Below, one piece after another: positions 1-7,671 of a DNA stretch of 43,835 nt. Source of the stretch: Bacteroidota bacterium (lineage in GTDB: Bacteria; Bacteroidota; Bacteroidia; Chitinophagales; UBA10324); the NCBI GenBank assembly GCA_018267315.1, contig JAFDYS010000040.1:1-43835 (forward strand), written 5' to 3'. Position 1 is the stretch's first letter, and the number at the start of each line of letters is the position of its first letter. Under the pieces are notes generated by a model, which was given only the letters and a program-made list of their open reading frames with translations, did not search any database and had not been told where the DNA came from. Position numbers and translations under genes: made by a program.

Positions 1-96
1 GAAATGGAATCATCCGAATACGGCAAGTTCGCCTCGAACATGGACCCCCAAGGAAATACCATTTCATTGTGGGAACCGGTGGATGAAAAACTTTGA
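1..96 (+). CDS. VOC (glyoxalase-fold) protein, C-terminal fragment
   Basis: The window opens inside a plus-strand reading frame that encodes 31 residues and then stops at TGA. The tail contains a short stretch reading MDPQGN, followed by ISLWEP. This matches the last beta-strands of vicinal-oxygen-chelate proteins (glyoxalase I / bleomycin-resistance / dioxygenase fold), where the Glu of the WEP motif is commonly a metal or active-site ligand. The frame is cut off by the window edge, so the substrate and true start cannot be judged. It converges with the cyanophycinase gene, whose stop lies about 20 bases away on the other strand. The assignment rests only on this C-terminal motif. Confidence 0.6.
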   Translation, partial: EMESSEYGKFASNMDPQGNTISLWEPVDEKL

Positions 97-117
97 GCTG
101 GCTAAAGACCGCAGCGC

Positions 118-993
118 TCAATCTTCCACTTTCACTTCAACCTGTTTGGGTTCAAAGCGCCGCTGCTCAATACTGAAGCGATCACCCGAAGCAAGGAAAT
201 GAACAATCAGGTTTTCAATCGAGATGGGATTATTCTCGGGAATGTCGGCGATGTTGCTGTGTCGCACGTGGTGCCCGTCAATGATTATCACCATCCCGCT
301 TCCGATTGCTTCCATGTGGTTGCCTTCTGAAATGATTATGCCGGTATCTTCACCCAACCCAACGCCGAGGCATGAGGGATTGGCAGCAATGGCCTGTACC
401 AGGCGTGCAAATCTGCCACGCTTGTCAAAATGTGAATCGAATATCACCTCTTTATTGAAACCCAGCCCTGTGGTGATTTTCACTTCGCCTTTCAGATGAG
501 CGCGGCCGCTGTTCCCTTCATAAATCATGGTGCCGCTCATAGCCATGGCTCCGGCACTGGTTCCGGCAAGAATAAAATCTTCGTTCTGGTAGCGGTTAAG
601 AAGCGTGTGCAAAAACCTGGTTCCGCCAAAGGTGGAAGTAAGCCGGTACTGATTGCCGCCGCTTAGCATCACCACCCTGGCTTTGCTGATCCGTTCAATG
701 TATTCTTCATCATGCGCATCCTCGCGGTCGCGTATGGGAATATGACCCACATTGGTGTAGCCGATCTTATGAAACGCATTGATATAGTTGTGCGCCACTT
801 CCTTCGGAGATGCTGAGGCGGTGGTGATCACTTCAATTCTCGATTCCTCATCTCCTGCTTCACGCGCGATGCGGCGTAAAATTCCCATCTCAAAGAAATT
901 GAGATTCGAGCGGTGAATCACACCCAGTTCGAGATCGGTTCCTTTGTCTTCCGCACCGCCTATCGCAATCAGCTTACCCTTCGCTTTAGTCAT
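118..993 (-). CDS. cphB: Cyanophycinase
   Basis: The 291-aa protein belongs to the S51 serine peptidase family and would hydrolyse cyanophycin (multi-L-arginyl-poly-L-aspartate) to beta-Asp-Arg dipeptides. The nucleophile elbow GTSAGAM places the catalytic Ser at about residue 146. The segment SGGNQYRL (about 111-118) and a later HFDKRGRFARL segment are typical of cyanophycinases. The N-terminus (KGKLIAIGGAEDKG) fits the usual beginning of the family and there is no signal peptide, so it should act in the cytoplasm. It is transcribed divergently from the cyanophycin synthetase gene across a 190-bp gap. That pairing strongly supports the polymer-degrading role rather than a generic peptidase E-like one. 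The start is an ATG with no Shine-Dalgarno, usual in this phylum. Confidence 0.93.
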   Translation of the reverse strand: MTKAKGKLIAIGGAEDKGTDLELGVIHRSNLNFFEMGILRRIAREAGDEESRIEVITTASASPKEVAHNYINAFHKIGYTNVGHIPIRDREDAHDEEYIERISKARVVMLSGGNQYRLTSTFGGTRFLHTLLNRYQNEDFILAGTSAGAMAMSGTMIYEGNSGRAHLKGEVKITTGLGFNKEVIFDSHFDKRGRFARLVQAIAANPSCLGVGLGEDTGIIISEGNHMEAIGSGMVIIIDGHHVRHSNIADIPENNPISIENLIVHFLASGDRFSIEQRRFEPKQVEVKVED

Positions 994-1015
994 GATTTCC
1001 CTTTTCTTGTTGAGT

Positions 1016-1023
1016 CAAAATTA
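1016..1023 (-). promoter_or_regulatory. -7 box of a Bacteroidota-type promoter for cphB
   Basis: Read on the minus strand this is TAATTTTG, a perfect match to the Bacteroidota -7 consensus TAnnTTTG. It lies 22 bases upstream of the cyanophycinase ATG, giving a short leader of roughly 15 nt. I do not see a convincing TTG/TTTG -33 box at the usual 17-23 base spacing. Confidence 0.45.
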
Positions 1024-1183
1024 CTTTACGATGGAAATAAAAGCGGTGCGCCACACAAATAATTTCAACACGAGGGAAAACGGAATTGCTAACTTCCATT
1101 GCATGAGCCAAATCTTTGAATTGGCTATCTTGCCCGGCCTACTGCTTTTAAAGAACCTTATTTAAACAAATCCAGCTTCGAAA

Positions 1184-3808
1184 ATGGAGATTCTTAATAT
1201 CCGGGTATTGAATGGTCCAAACTATTGGTCTATCCGCCGTCATAAATTAATATGGATGAAGCTTGACCTGCAGGACCTGGAAGAAAAACCAACGAATTCG
1301 ATTCCGGGATTTCGGGCCAGACTTGAAAAACTTTTTCCCGGTATCTATTCGCACGAATGCTCCGTTGGTAAACCCGGAGGATTCCTGCAACGCGTTGATG
1401 AAGGCACCTGGATGGGGCATGTGATTGAACACCTTGCGCTTGAGCTACAATCGCTGGCCGGCATGGACGTGGGTTTTGGCCGAACAAGAGAAACATCGCA
1501 AAAAGGAATTTACAACGTGGTCTTCTCCTACATGGAAGCGGAAGCAGGTGTATATGCCGCAAAAGCTTGTGTGAGAATTGCTCAGGCATTGGTTGATGGT
1601 GTAGACTATGATTTAAGTGAAGACATTCAAAAGCTGAGGGAAATCAGAGAAGACGAGCGGCTGGGTCCTTCCACCGGCAGCATCGTGGATGAAGCCGTGG
1701 CAAGGGGCATTCCATTCATTCGCCTCAACCGGCAATCATTGGTGCAGCTTGGTTATGGAATCAATCAGCGGCGTATTCAGGCCACGGTGGCTTCCACCAC
1801 TTCAAACATTGCTGTTGAGATTGCCTGTGATAAGGAAGAAACAAAAAACCTTCTCGAGAAAGCCGAGATACCGGTGCCCAAAGGAATGATTTGCTATGAT
1901 GAGGATGATCTGAGAATGTCGATCAATAAAATTGCGTATCCCATTGTAACGAAACCCGTTAACGGAAATCACGGCAAGGGTGCAACAACGAACATTGTTG
2001 ACTGGGATGACGCCGTAAAAGGATTACAGGCGGCAAAGAAATATTCACGCGGCGTCATCGTGGAAAAATTCATAACCGGTTACGATCATCGCGTGCTGGT
2101 CATCAATTACAAATTTATCTGTGCAGCCAAACGCACTCCTGCTTCCGTAACAGGCGACGGCAAATCAACCATTCAGCAGTTGATTGACGAAGTGAATAAG
2201 GACCCGCGGCGTGGTTACGGGCATGAGAAAGTACTCACCTCCATCAAGGTGGATGAATTCACTCTGAAAATTCTGCAGGAAAAAAATCTTACGCTGGATG
2301 CTGTAATCCCTGAAGGTTACGAACTTTGGTTGAAACCAACTGCGAATATTTCTACGGGAGGTACGGCGACCGATGTAACAGACCTCGTGCATCCGGATAA
2401 CATATTTATGTGTGAACGAATTGCCCGAATCATCGGGCTTGACATCTGCGGTATTGATATCATGACACCCGACCTGAGCCAACCCATTTCTGAAGCAGGT
2501 GGTGCCATACTGGAAGTAAACGCAGCCCCCGGATTTCGCATGCACCTCGCGCCTACCGATGGATTACCACGTAACGTAGCGGAGCCGGTCATCAACATGC
2601 TCTTCCCGACCGGATCTCCATCACGCATTCCGATTATTGCCATTACGGGAACTAATGGAAAGACCACAACGACCAGACTCACGGCCCACCTAGTGCGGTC
2701 AAAAGGTTACCGTGTCGGTTATACCACCACAGACGGAATCTACATCGGCAATCAACTGATGATGCGCGGGGATTGTACCGGTCCGGTTTCGGCCCAGTTC
2801 ATCCTGAAAGATCCTACTGTGGAATTTGCCGTTTTGGAAACTGCCCGGGGAGGAATTCTCCGCGCAGGTTTGGGATTTGATCACTGTGATATTGCCATCG
2901 TCACCAATGTTCAGCCGGATCATCTCGGTTTAATGGGAATAGATACCGTTGAACAACTCGCCATGGTGAAAAGTGTGGTTCCCGAAACGGTATGGCCGGA
3001 TGGCTACGCCATTCTCAATGCCGATGACGATCTGGTTTATCGCATGAAGAGTGATATTCAATGCAAACTTGCTTTGTTTTCAATGAATGAAAACAATCAC
3101 AGAATTCAGGAACATGCAGAAAGAGGAGGCATCAGTGCGGTTGCTGAAAATGGATACGTTACCATCATGAAAGGAACATGGAAGATTCGTGTAGACAAAA
3201 TCATGAACATACCTCTCACCTTCGGCGGGAAGGCCACATTTAATATTTACAATATTCTTCCGGCAGTTCTCGCCGGCTATCTGAGGGGATTTGAGATTGA
3301 AGAAATCCGCAGCGCACTGCAAACCTTTATTCCCTCTCCGGCTACCACTCCGGGCAGAATGAACATGTTTCAATTTAAAAACTTTCAGGTGCTCGTTGAC
3401 TATGCGCACAATTATACCGGTTTGGAAAACCTGAGAAAGTTTATTGAAAAGATGGACGCCAAATTGAAGGTAGGTGTAGTGGCTGGTGTAGGCGACCGGC
3501 GCGATGAAGACACCATTGCATTAGGTGCCATTGCCGCTAAAACGTTTGATGAAATTGTTATCCGGCAGGATAAGAACCTTCGGGGCAGAACACCTGATGA
3601 AATTATTGAACTATTGACTAAGGGAATTCAATCTGTCAATCCCGGAAAGAAGATAAAGGTGATTCCCAAAGAAAGCGAAGCGATAGAATATGTGATTAAG
3701 AATGCGAAGAAAGGTTCATTAATTACAATTTGCAGCGATGTCGTTCCTGATGTATTGGACTCCATACTAAGCTACAAGGAAGCAGAAGACCAAACTGAAC
3801 CTCTGTAA
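1184..3808 (+). CDS. cphA: Cyanophycin synthetase
   Basis: At 874 aa this is a full-length CphA1-type enzyme that alternately adds Asp to the polymer backbone and Arg to the Asp side chains using ATP. Three parts are visible. The N-domain is roughly residues 1-160. An ATP-grasp domain (about 215-480) carries the Asp-adding chemistry. A Mur-ligase-like part (about 485-874) carries P-loop GTNGKTT (489-495) and the later PGRMN and DYAHN motifs of Mur C-terminal domains. The N-domain holds HVIEH at residues 79-83, an HxxEH arrangement that could bind zinc. The gene is divergent from cyanophycinase and convergent with the sigma-factor gene, with a hairpin between them. The start is the first ATG and matches the usual family N-terminus. 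Mur ligases alone lack the ATP-grasp half, so confusion is unlikely. Confidence 0.96.
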   Translation: MEILNIRVLNGPNYWSIRRHKLIWMKLDLQDLEEKPTNSIPGFRARLEKLFPGIYSHECSVGKPGGFLQRVDEGTWMGHVIEHLALELQSLAGMDVGFGRTRETSQKGIYNVVFSYMEAEAGVYAAKACVRIAQALVDGVDYDLSEDIQKLREIREDERLGPSTGSIVDEAVARGIPFIRLNRQSLVQLGYGINQRRIQATVASTTSNIAVEIACDKEETKNLLEKAEIPVPKGMICYDEDDLRMSINKIAYPIVTKPVNGNHGKGATTNIVDWDDAVKGLQAAKKYSRGVIVEKFITGYDHRVLVINYKFICAAKRTPASVTGDGKSTIQQLIDEVNKDPRRGYGHEKVLTSIKVDEFTLKILQEKNLTLDAVIPEGYELWLKPTANISTGGTATDVTDLVHPDNIFMCERIARIIGLDICGIDIMTPDLSQPISEAGGAILEVNAAPGFRMHLAPTDGLPRNVAEPVINMLFPTGSPSRIPIIAITGTNGKTTTTRLTAHLVRSKGYRVGYTTTDGIYIGNQLMMRGDCTGPVSAQFILKDPTVEFAVLETARGGILRAGLGFDHCDIAIVTNVQPDHLGLMGIDTVEQLAMVKSVVPETVWPDGYAILNADDDLVYRMKSDIQCKLALFSMNENNHRIQEHAERGGISAVAENGYVTIMKGTWKIRVDKIMNIPLTFGGKATFNIYNILPAVLAGYLRGFEIEEIRSALQTFIPSPATTPGRMNMFQFKNFQVLVDYAHNYTGLENLRKFIEKMDAKLKVGVVAGVGDRRDEDTIALGAIAAKTFDEIVIRQDKNLRGRTPDEIIELLTKGIQSVNPGKKIKVIPKESEAIEYVIKNAKKGSLITICSDVVPDVLDSILSYKEAEDQTEPL

Positions 3809-3811
3809 AAC

Positions 3812-3853
3812 AACAATCCCCCTTCGACTTTCGCCGAAGAGGGATTATTGTAA
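3812..3853. terminator. Bidirectional terminator hairpin between cphA and the sigma factor gene
   Basis: An inverted repeat pairs AATCCCCCTTC with GAAGAGGGATT (one mismatch) around a loop of about ten bases. It lies just after the cphA stop and about ten bases past the end of the convergent sigma-factor gene. The flanking AACAA and TTGT tracts extend the stem. U-tracts are short, so termination strength is uncertain, but position and symmetry fit a shared terminator. Confidence 0.6.
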
Positions 3854-3863
3854 ACCCACTCCA

Positions 3864-4727
3864 TTAACCCAAATATGATCGCAACGTACGTGCCGATTTT
3901 AGTTTTCTCATCCGGCGTACGGCTTTTTCTTTAATCTGCCTGACCCGTTCGCGGGTTAGACCGAAACGTGAACCAATTTCATCGAGGTTCATCGGCTGCT
4001 CTCCGTTCACACCGAAGAAGCAAGCAACAATATCTGCATCGCGCTTATTCATCGTTGAAAGCACGCGGCGAATATCATTTCTAAGCGATTCACGCATCAC
4101 ATCATCATCCACTGGTCTCGCTTCATCATCCTCATACAGGTCTATCATGGAACCTTCTTCATTCTCCTTTATCGGTGCATCCATTGAAAGGTGCTTGCCC
4201 TGCCCTTTCATCATTTCCTGAATGTCTTTAACTGTCACGTTCATGATATCTGCCAATTCTTCATGACTTGGCTCACGTTCATGCTCCTGTTCAAACTGAA
4301 TCATGATTTTATTCAGCTTACTGAGTGAACCAACTTTGTTCAGCGGAAGCCTAACCATTCGCGATTGTTCTACCAAAGCCTGCAAGATTGATTGCCTGAT
4401 CCACCACACTGCATAAGAGATAAACTTGAATCCCTTCGATTCATCAAACCGTTGAGCTGCTTTGATGAGTCCAATATTACCTTCATTGATGAGGTCGCTT
4501 AGAGACAGACCCTGATGCTGATATTGCTTGGCGACAGAAACCACAAACCGGAGATTGGCCTTTGTCATTTTCTCTAATGCTTCCTGGTCGCCGGTTTTTA
4601 TTTTTCTTGCAAGTTCAACTTCTTCTTCAGGCGTAATCAAACTCATGCGCCCGATCTCTTGCAAGTACCTTTCAAGAGAGTCGTTGTCTCTTGCGGTAAT
4701 CTGTTGGGTAATTTTTAGTTGTCTCAT
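3864..4727 (-). CDS. rpoD: Primary RNA polymerase sigma factor (RpoD/SigA type)
   Basis: This 287-aa sigma-70 protein has the compact form typical of the Bacteroidota housekeeping sigma factor, without the long region 1.1 and non-conserved insert of E. coli RpoD. Region 1.2 is recognisable (ERYLQEIGRMSLITPEEE). Region 2 contains the core-binding and -10 recognition helices (DLINEGNIGLIKAAQRFDES, then YAVWWIRQSI). Region 3 follows, and region 4.2 has the helix-turn-helix LDEIGSRFGLTRERVRQIKEKA near residues 245-270. It would direct transcription from TAnnTTTG-type promoters like those seen elsewhere in the window. The gene stands alone between the cphA terminator and a 267-bp spacer after pnp. 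A stress sigma factor is less likely because the N-terminus MRQLKIT and overall length are those of the primary factor. Confidence 0.93.
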   Translation of the reverse strand: MRQLKITQQITARDNDSLERYLQEIGRMSLITPEEEVELARKIKTGDQEALEKMTKANLRFVVSVAKQYQHQGLSLSDLINEGNIGLIKAAQRFDESKGFKFISYAVWWIRQSILQALVEQSRMVRLPLNKVGSLSKLNKIMIQFEQEHEREPSHEELADIMNVTVKDIQEMMKGQGKHLSMDAPIKENEEGSMIDLYEDDEARPVDDDVMRESLRNDIRRVLSTMNKRDADIVACFFGVNGEQPMNLDEIGSRFGLTRERVRQIKEKAVRRMRKLKSARTLRSYLG

Positions 4728-4942
4728 GGCAGGTTAAAATAACTTAGGAGATTACAATTGAATCAGGCGATAAGTTCAAACTTGTTATTTCCTGATCCCA
4801 TTATGAATCACATGATCCAAAATGTCAAAAATCCCGCCATAAATCAGCTAATCAGGAGTTTGACAATTCTTTGACATCACGCTTTATTGATCAAGAAAGT
4901 AAAAAGAACCAATATGACAATCGCCTCGTTTGAAACGCTGCA

Positions 4943-4969
4943 AAACTACCGCTGAAGTTTTTACAGCGG
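4943..4969 (-). terminator. Probable intrinsic terminator after pnp
   Basis: On the minus strand the sequence CCGCTG, a nine-base AT-rich loop, then CAGCGG is followed by TAGTTTTG. It sits about 25 bases past the pnp stop codon. The six-base stem is short but GC-rich. It is the only hairpin I see in the 267-bp spacer between pnp and the sigma-factor gene; I could not find a clean promoter for the latter. Confidence 0.5.
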
Positions 4970-4994
4970 GGAAGAAATCGACTAAATGGGTGGA

Positions 4995-7124
4995 TTAGTT
5001 GGATGAAGGGCGCTCAAGAAGCGCCTTTCTGGAAAGTTTAAACTTACCGGTCTTTTTATCCACATCGAGAAGTTTGACCTTTATGATATCGCCCACGTTC
5101 ATTACTCCCTCCATACTTTCCAATCGCTTGTATGAAATTTCTGAAATATGGAGTAATCCTTCTTTTCCCGGAAGGAATTCAACAAATGCGCCGTAAGGCA
5201 TGATTGACTTCACCTTTGCTTCATAAACCTCACCCGGTTCAGGAACTGAAACGATGCCCTTAATGCGCGTCATGGCTTTATCAATGGCTTCTTTATTCGG
5301 ACCATATATGAGAACCTCTCCCTTATCACCAACTTCACTAATATTGATCGTGGTTGCTGTTTCTTTCTGCATTTCCTGAATCACCTTACCTCCGGGACCG
5401 ATAACGGCGCCAATGAACTCAGAACTGATAAGAATTTTCTCCACTCTCGGCACATGCGGCTTGAAATCAGGACGTGGCTCCGCGATTGAATCTTTTAATT
5501 TCCCGAGAATATGTAACCGTCCTACTCTTGCCTGTTCAAGGGCGCGCGCCATAGTTTCATAAGAAAGTCCGCTCACTTTGAGGTCCATCTGGCATCCGCA
5601 AATACCTTTTTCTGTACCGGTCACTTTGAAATCCATATCTCCGAGATGATCTTCATCACCGAGAATGTCTGAAAGGATAGCAACTTTGCCGTCCTCGCGT
5701 GTGATGAGACCCATGGCAATGCCTGAAACGTGACTTTTCATCTTTACTCCGGCATCATGCAGTGCAAGCGAACCCGCACAAACGGTAGCCATGGAAGATG
5801 AGCCATTGGATTCAAGAATATCTGAAACTACACGAATGGTATAGGGATTATCTGCATCAGCAGGAAGCACGTTCTTGAGAGAGCGCATAGCCAGATTTCC
5901 ATGTCCAACTTCTCTTCTGCCGGGTCCTCGGTTTGGTTTAACCTCACCGGTGGAAAATGCAGGAAAGTTGTAATGGAGAATGAATTTCTGATATATTACC
6001 TCCATTGCTTTGTCAAGCATGAGTTCATCAAGTTTGGTTCCCATGGTTACTGTGGTGAGAGATTGAGTCTCACCGCGAGTGAATACCGCTGAGCCGTGCG
6101 CGGAAGGCAAATAGTCAACTTCTGTCCAGATGGGTCTGATCTCATCTGTTTTTCTGCCATCCAGTCGTATTCCTTCATCAAGAATAAGATTGCGCACCAC
6201 CTCATATTCCAGATCGCCGTAGTATTTTTTGGCCAGTCGCTGTTCATCTTCGCTTTCCCATCCCCCAATCATTTCATTCAATTCTGTTTTGATCTGACTG
6301 AAAGCGGCTTTACGCTCATTCTTTCCAAGCCCTGATTTTGCTACACTGTAAACCTTTTCACGAAAAGTGGCCCAAACCTTATTTCTGATTTCATCGCTGG
6401 TGAGTGGCTTCGGATAATCGCGCCAGGGCTTCTTGCCTCCCATCAATTCTACCAGTTTGAGCTGCGCATCAATGTGGACTTTCACAGCCTGATGACCCAT
6501 CTTGATGGCTTCGAGCATATCCTCTTCTGAGCATTCCTTTGCTTCACCTTCAACCATTACAATGCTTTTCCCGGATGCCCCTACAATAATATCGAGTTCT
6601 GCTCTTTCAATATCTTGCTTGGCAGGATTGACTACAAACTGCCCATCAATTTTGCAAACTCTCACTTCAGAAATCGGACCGTTGAATGGAATATCGGAAA
6701 CGGATAAAGCGGCTGATGCAGCGAGAGCAGCAAGGGCATCAGGCATGATGGATTGATCCGCCGAAATCAGACTGATCATCACCTGGGTGTCACATAAATA
6801 GTCTTCCGGGAAAAGCGGGCGGAGCACCCGATCAACTAACCGGCTAATGAGAATTTCGTAGTCTGACAACCGGGCTTCGCGACGGAAAAATCCACCTGGA
6901 ATCCGCCCAGCGGATGCAAATTTTTCCTGATAGTCCACGGAGAGCGGAAAAAAATCCTGTCCTTCTTTTACTTCCTTGTTGGAGACCACCGTGGCAAGGA
7001 TCATGCAGTTGCCCTGCCGTACAACCACTGAGCCATCGGCTTGTGTAGCGAGTTTGCCTGTTTCAATAGTAACGGTCTGACCGTTGGAGGTTTCAAAAGA
7101 GGTACTAATACCTTGTTTTGCCAT
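4995..7124 (-). CDS. pnp: Polyribonucleotide nucleotidyltransferase (PNPase)
   Basis: The 709-aa protein is the phosphorolytic 3'-to-5' exoribonuclease of RNA decay. It has the canonical order of an RNase PH-like domain (with the family signature GGFFRREAR near residue 78), an all-alpha linker, a second RNase PH domain (about 320-545), a KH domain (about 555-615, with IGPGGKVIQ) and an S1 RNA-binding domain (about 625-700, [13 protein letters not shown]). Length and domain order are normal for the family and nothing is truncated. It lies 131 bp downstream of rpsO on the same strand, the classical rpsO-pnp arrangement, so the two are probably co-transcribed. The C-terminus ends soon after S1 without a long acidic tail. 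Confidence 0.97.
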   Translation of the reverse strand: MAKQGISTSFETSNGQTVTIETGKLATQADGSVVVRQGNCMILATVVSNKEVKEGQDFFPLSVDYQEKFASAGRIPGGFFRREARLSDYEILISRLVDRVLRPLFPEDYLCDTQVMISLISADQSIMPDALAALAASAALSVSDIPFNGPISEVRVCKIDGQFVVNPAKQDIERAELDIIVGASGKSIVMVEGEAKECSEEDMLEAIKMGHQAVKVHIDAQLKLVELMGGKKPWRDYPKPLTSDEIRNKVWATFREKVYSVAKSGLGKNERKAAFSQIKTELNEMIGGWESEDEQRLAKKYYGDLEYEVVRNLILDEGIRLDGRKTDEIRPIWTEVDYLPSAHGSAVFTRGETQSLTTVTMGTKLDELMLDKAMEVIYQKFILHYNFPAFSTGEVKPNRGPGRREVGHGNLAMRSLKNVLPADADNPYTIRVVSDILESNGSSSMATVCAGSLALHDAGVKMKSHVSGIAMGLITREDGKVAILSDILGDEDHLGDMDFKVTGTEKGICGCQMDLKVSGLSYETMARALEQARVGRLHILGKLKDSIAEPRPDFKPHVPRVEKILISSEFIGAVIGPGGKVIQEMQKETATTINISEVGDKGEVLIYGPNKEAIDKAMTRIKGIVSVPEPGEVYEAKVKSIMPYGAFVEFLPGKEGLLHISEISYKRLESMEGVMNVGDIIKVKLLDVDKKTGKFKLSRKALLERPSSN

Positions 7125-7255
7125 ACTTGAATAATTGAGAATTGGTGTATTGAAAGTTCACAGCGCCGATTTCCGCCTTCACAAGGACGGTTAATGACCA
7201 CTTTAACTCTCTGATATTTCCGGCAGAAATTTCCAAGCCGGTGTGAATTGGTTAA

Positions 7256-7525
7256 TTACTTTCTCAGATTGAGCTGCTCAAGAAGCTTGCGGTAGCTCGT
7301 CAGGTTCGTATCCTGGAGGAACTTCAGTAATCTCTTGCGCTTGCCTACGAGTTTCAATAGGTTGCGGGAAGTATTGAAATCCTTCTTATTCCCTTCCAGG
7401 TGCCCCGAGATGTGATTAATCCGCTCAGTAAGCAGGGCGATTTGAGCTTCAGTGCTTCCGGTGTTCTTTGCCGCTCCCCCGAAATCCTGAATAATCTGAG
7501 ATTTTTTTTCCTTAGTTAGTTGCAT
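7256..7525 (-). CDS. rpsO: 30S ribosomal protein S15
   Basis: The 89-aa product is the normal size for S15, which binds 16S rRNA early in assembly of the small-subunit central domain. The HISGHLEGNKKDFNTSR segment and the ending LVGKRKRLLKFLQ followed by a Tyr-containing helix are hallmark S15 sequence. The start MQLTKEKK is a normal S15 N-terminus. The gene directly precedes pnp, conserved in many bacteria. A -7 promoter box lies 30 bases upstream. Confidence 0.97.
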   Translation of the reverse strand: MQLTKEKKSQIIQDFGGAAKNTGSTEAQIALLTERINHISGHLEGNKKDFNTSRNLLKLVGKRKRLLKFLQDTNLTSYRKLLEQLNLRK

Positions 7526-7555
7526 CTTTAACTGACTCTTTTCTATTTATCGCGA

Positions 7556-7563
7556 CAAAGATA
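7556..7563 (-). promoter_or_regulatory. -7 promoter box for rpsO-pnp
   Basis: Minus-strand TATCTTTG is a perfect TAnnTTTG match 30 bases upstream of the rpsO ATG, giving a leader of about 24 nt. The identical octamer precedes the aldolase gene (13740-13747). No strong -33 box is seen. Confidence 0.55.
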
Positions 7564-7617
7564 ATCAAAATCGCAAGAGATGCCTACTATAAAAACAGCA
7601 AAACCTCCGTCATTCGG

Positions 7618-7650
7618 TTGCGATTAGCACGTTGAAATTCATTTAATTTG
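7618..7650 (+). promoter_or_regulatory. Possible promoter of the first SBBP propeller gene
   Basis: TTG at 7618-7620 and TTAATTTG at 7643-7650 are separated by 22 bases, close to the Bacteroidota TTG / TAnnTTTG layout, though the -7 box is one base off. It lies 21 bases upstream of the chosen ATG. The TTAATTTG octamer also occurs upstream of the arylsulfotransferase-like gene at 16188-16195. Confidence 0.3.
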
Positions 7651-7671
7651 TCGCCATCTAATATTCTTATC

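Noticed and set aside
2165..2682. Long minus-strand frames inside cphA
   Set aside because: They lie opposite conserved ATP-grasp and P-loop coding sequence and have no recognisable content; they are antisense shadows.
4728..4994. Promoter search upstream of the sigma factor gene
   Set aside because: Several CAAA tracts occur on the plus strand, but none gives TAnnTTTG on the minus strand at a fitting place.
7125..7255. Search for an S15 or PNPase autoregulatory structure in the rpsO-pnp spacer
   Set aside because: Short AT-rich near-palindromes exist, but no stable hairpin or conserved motif that I could support.
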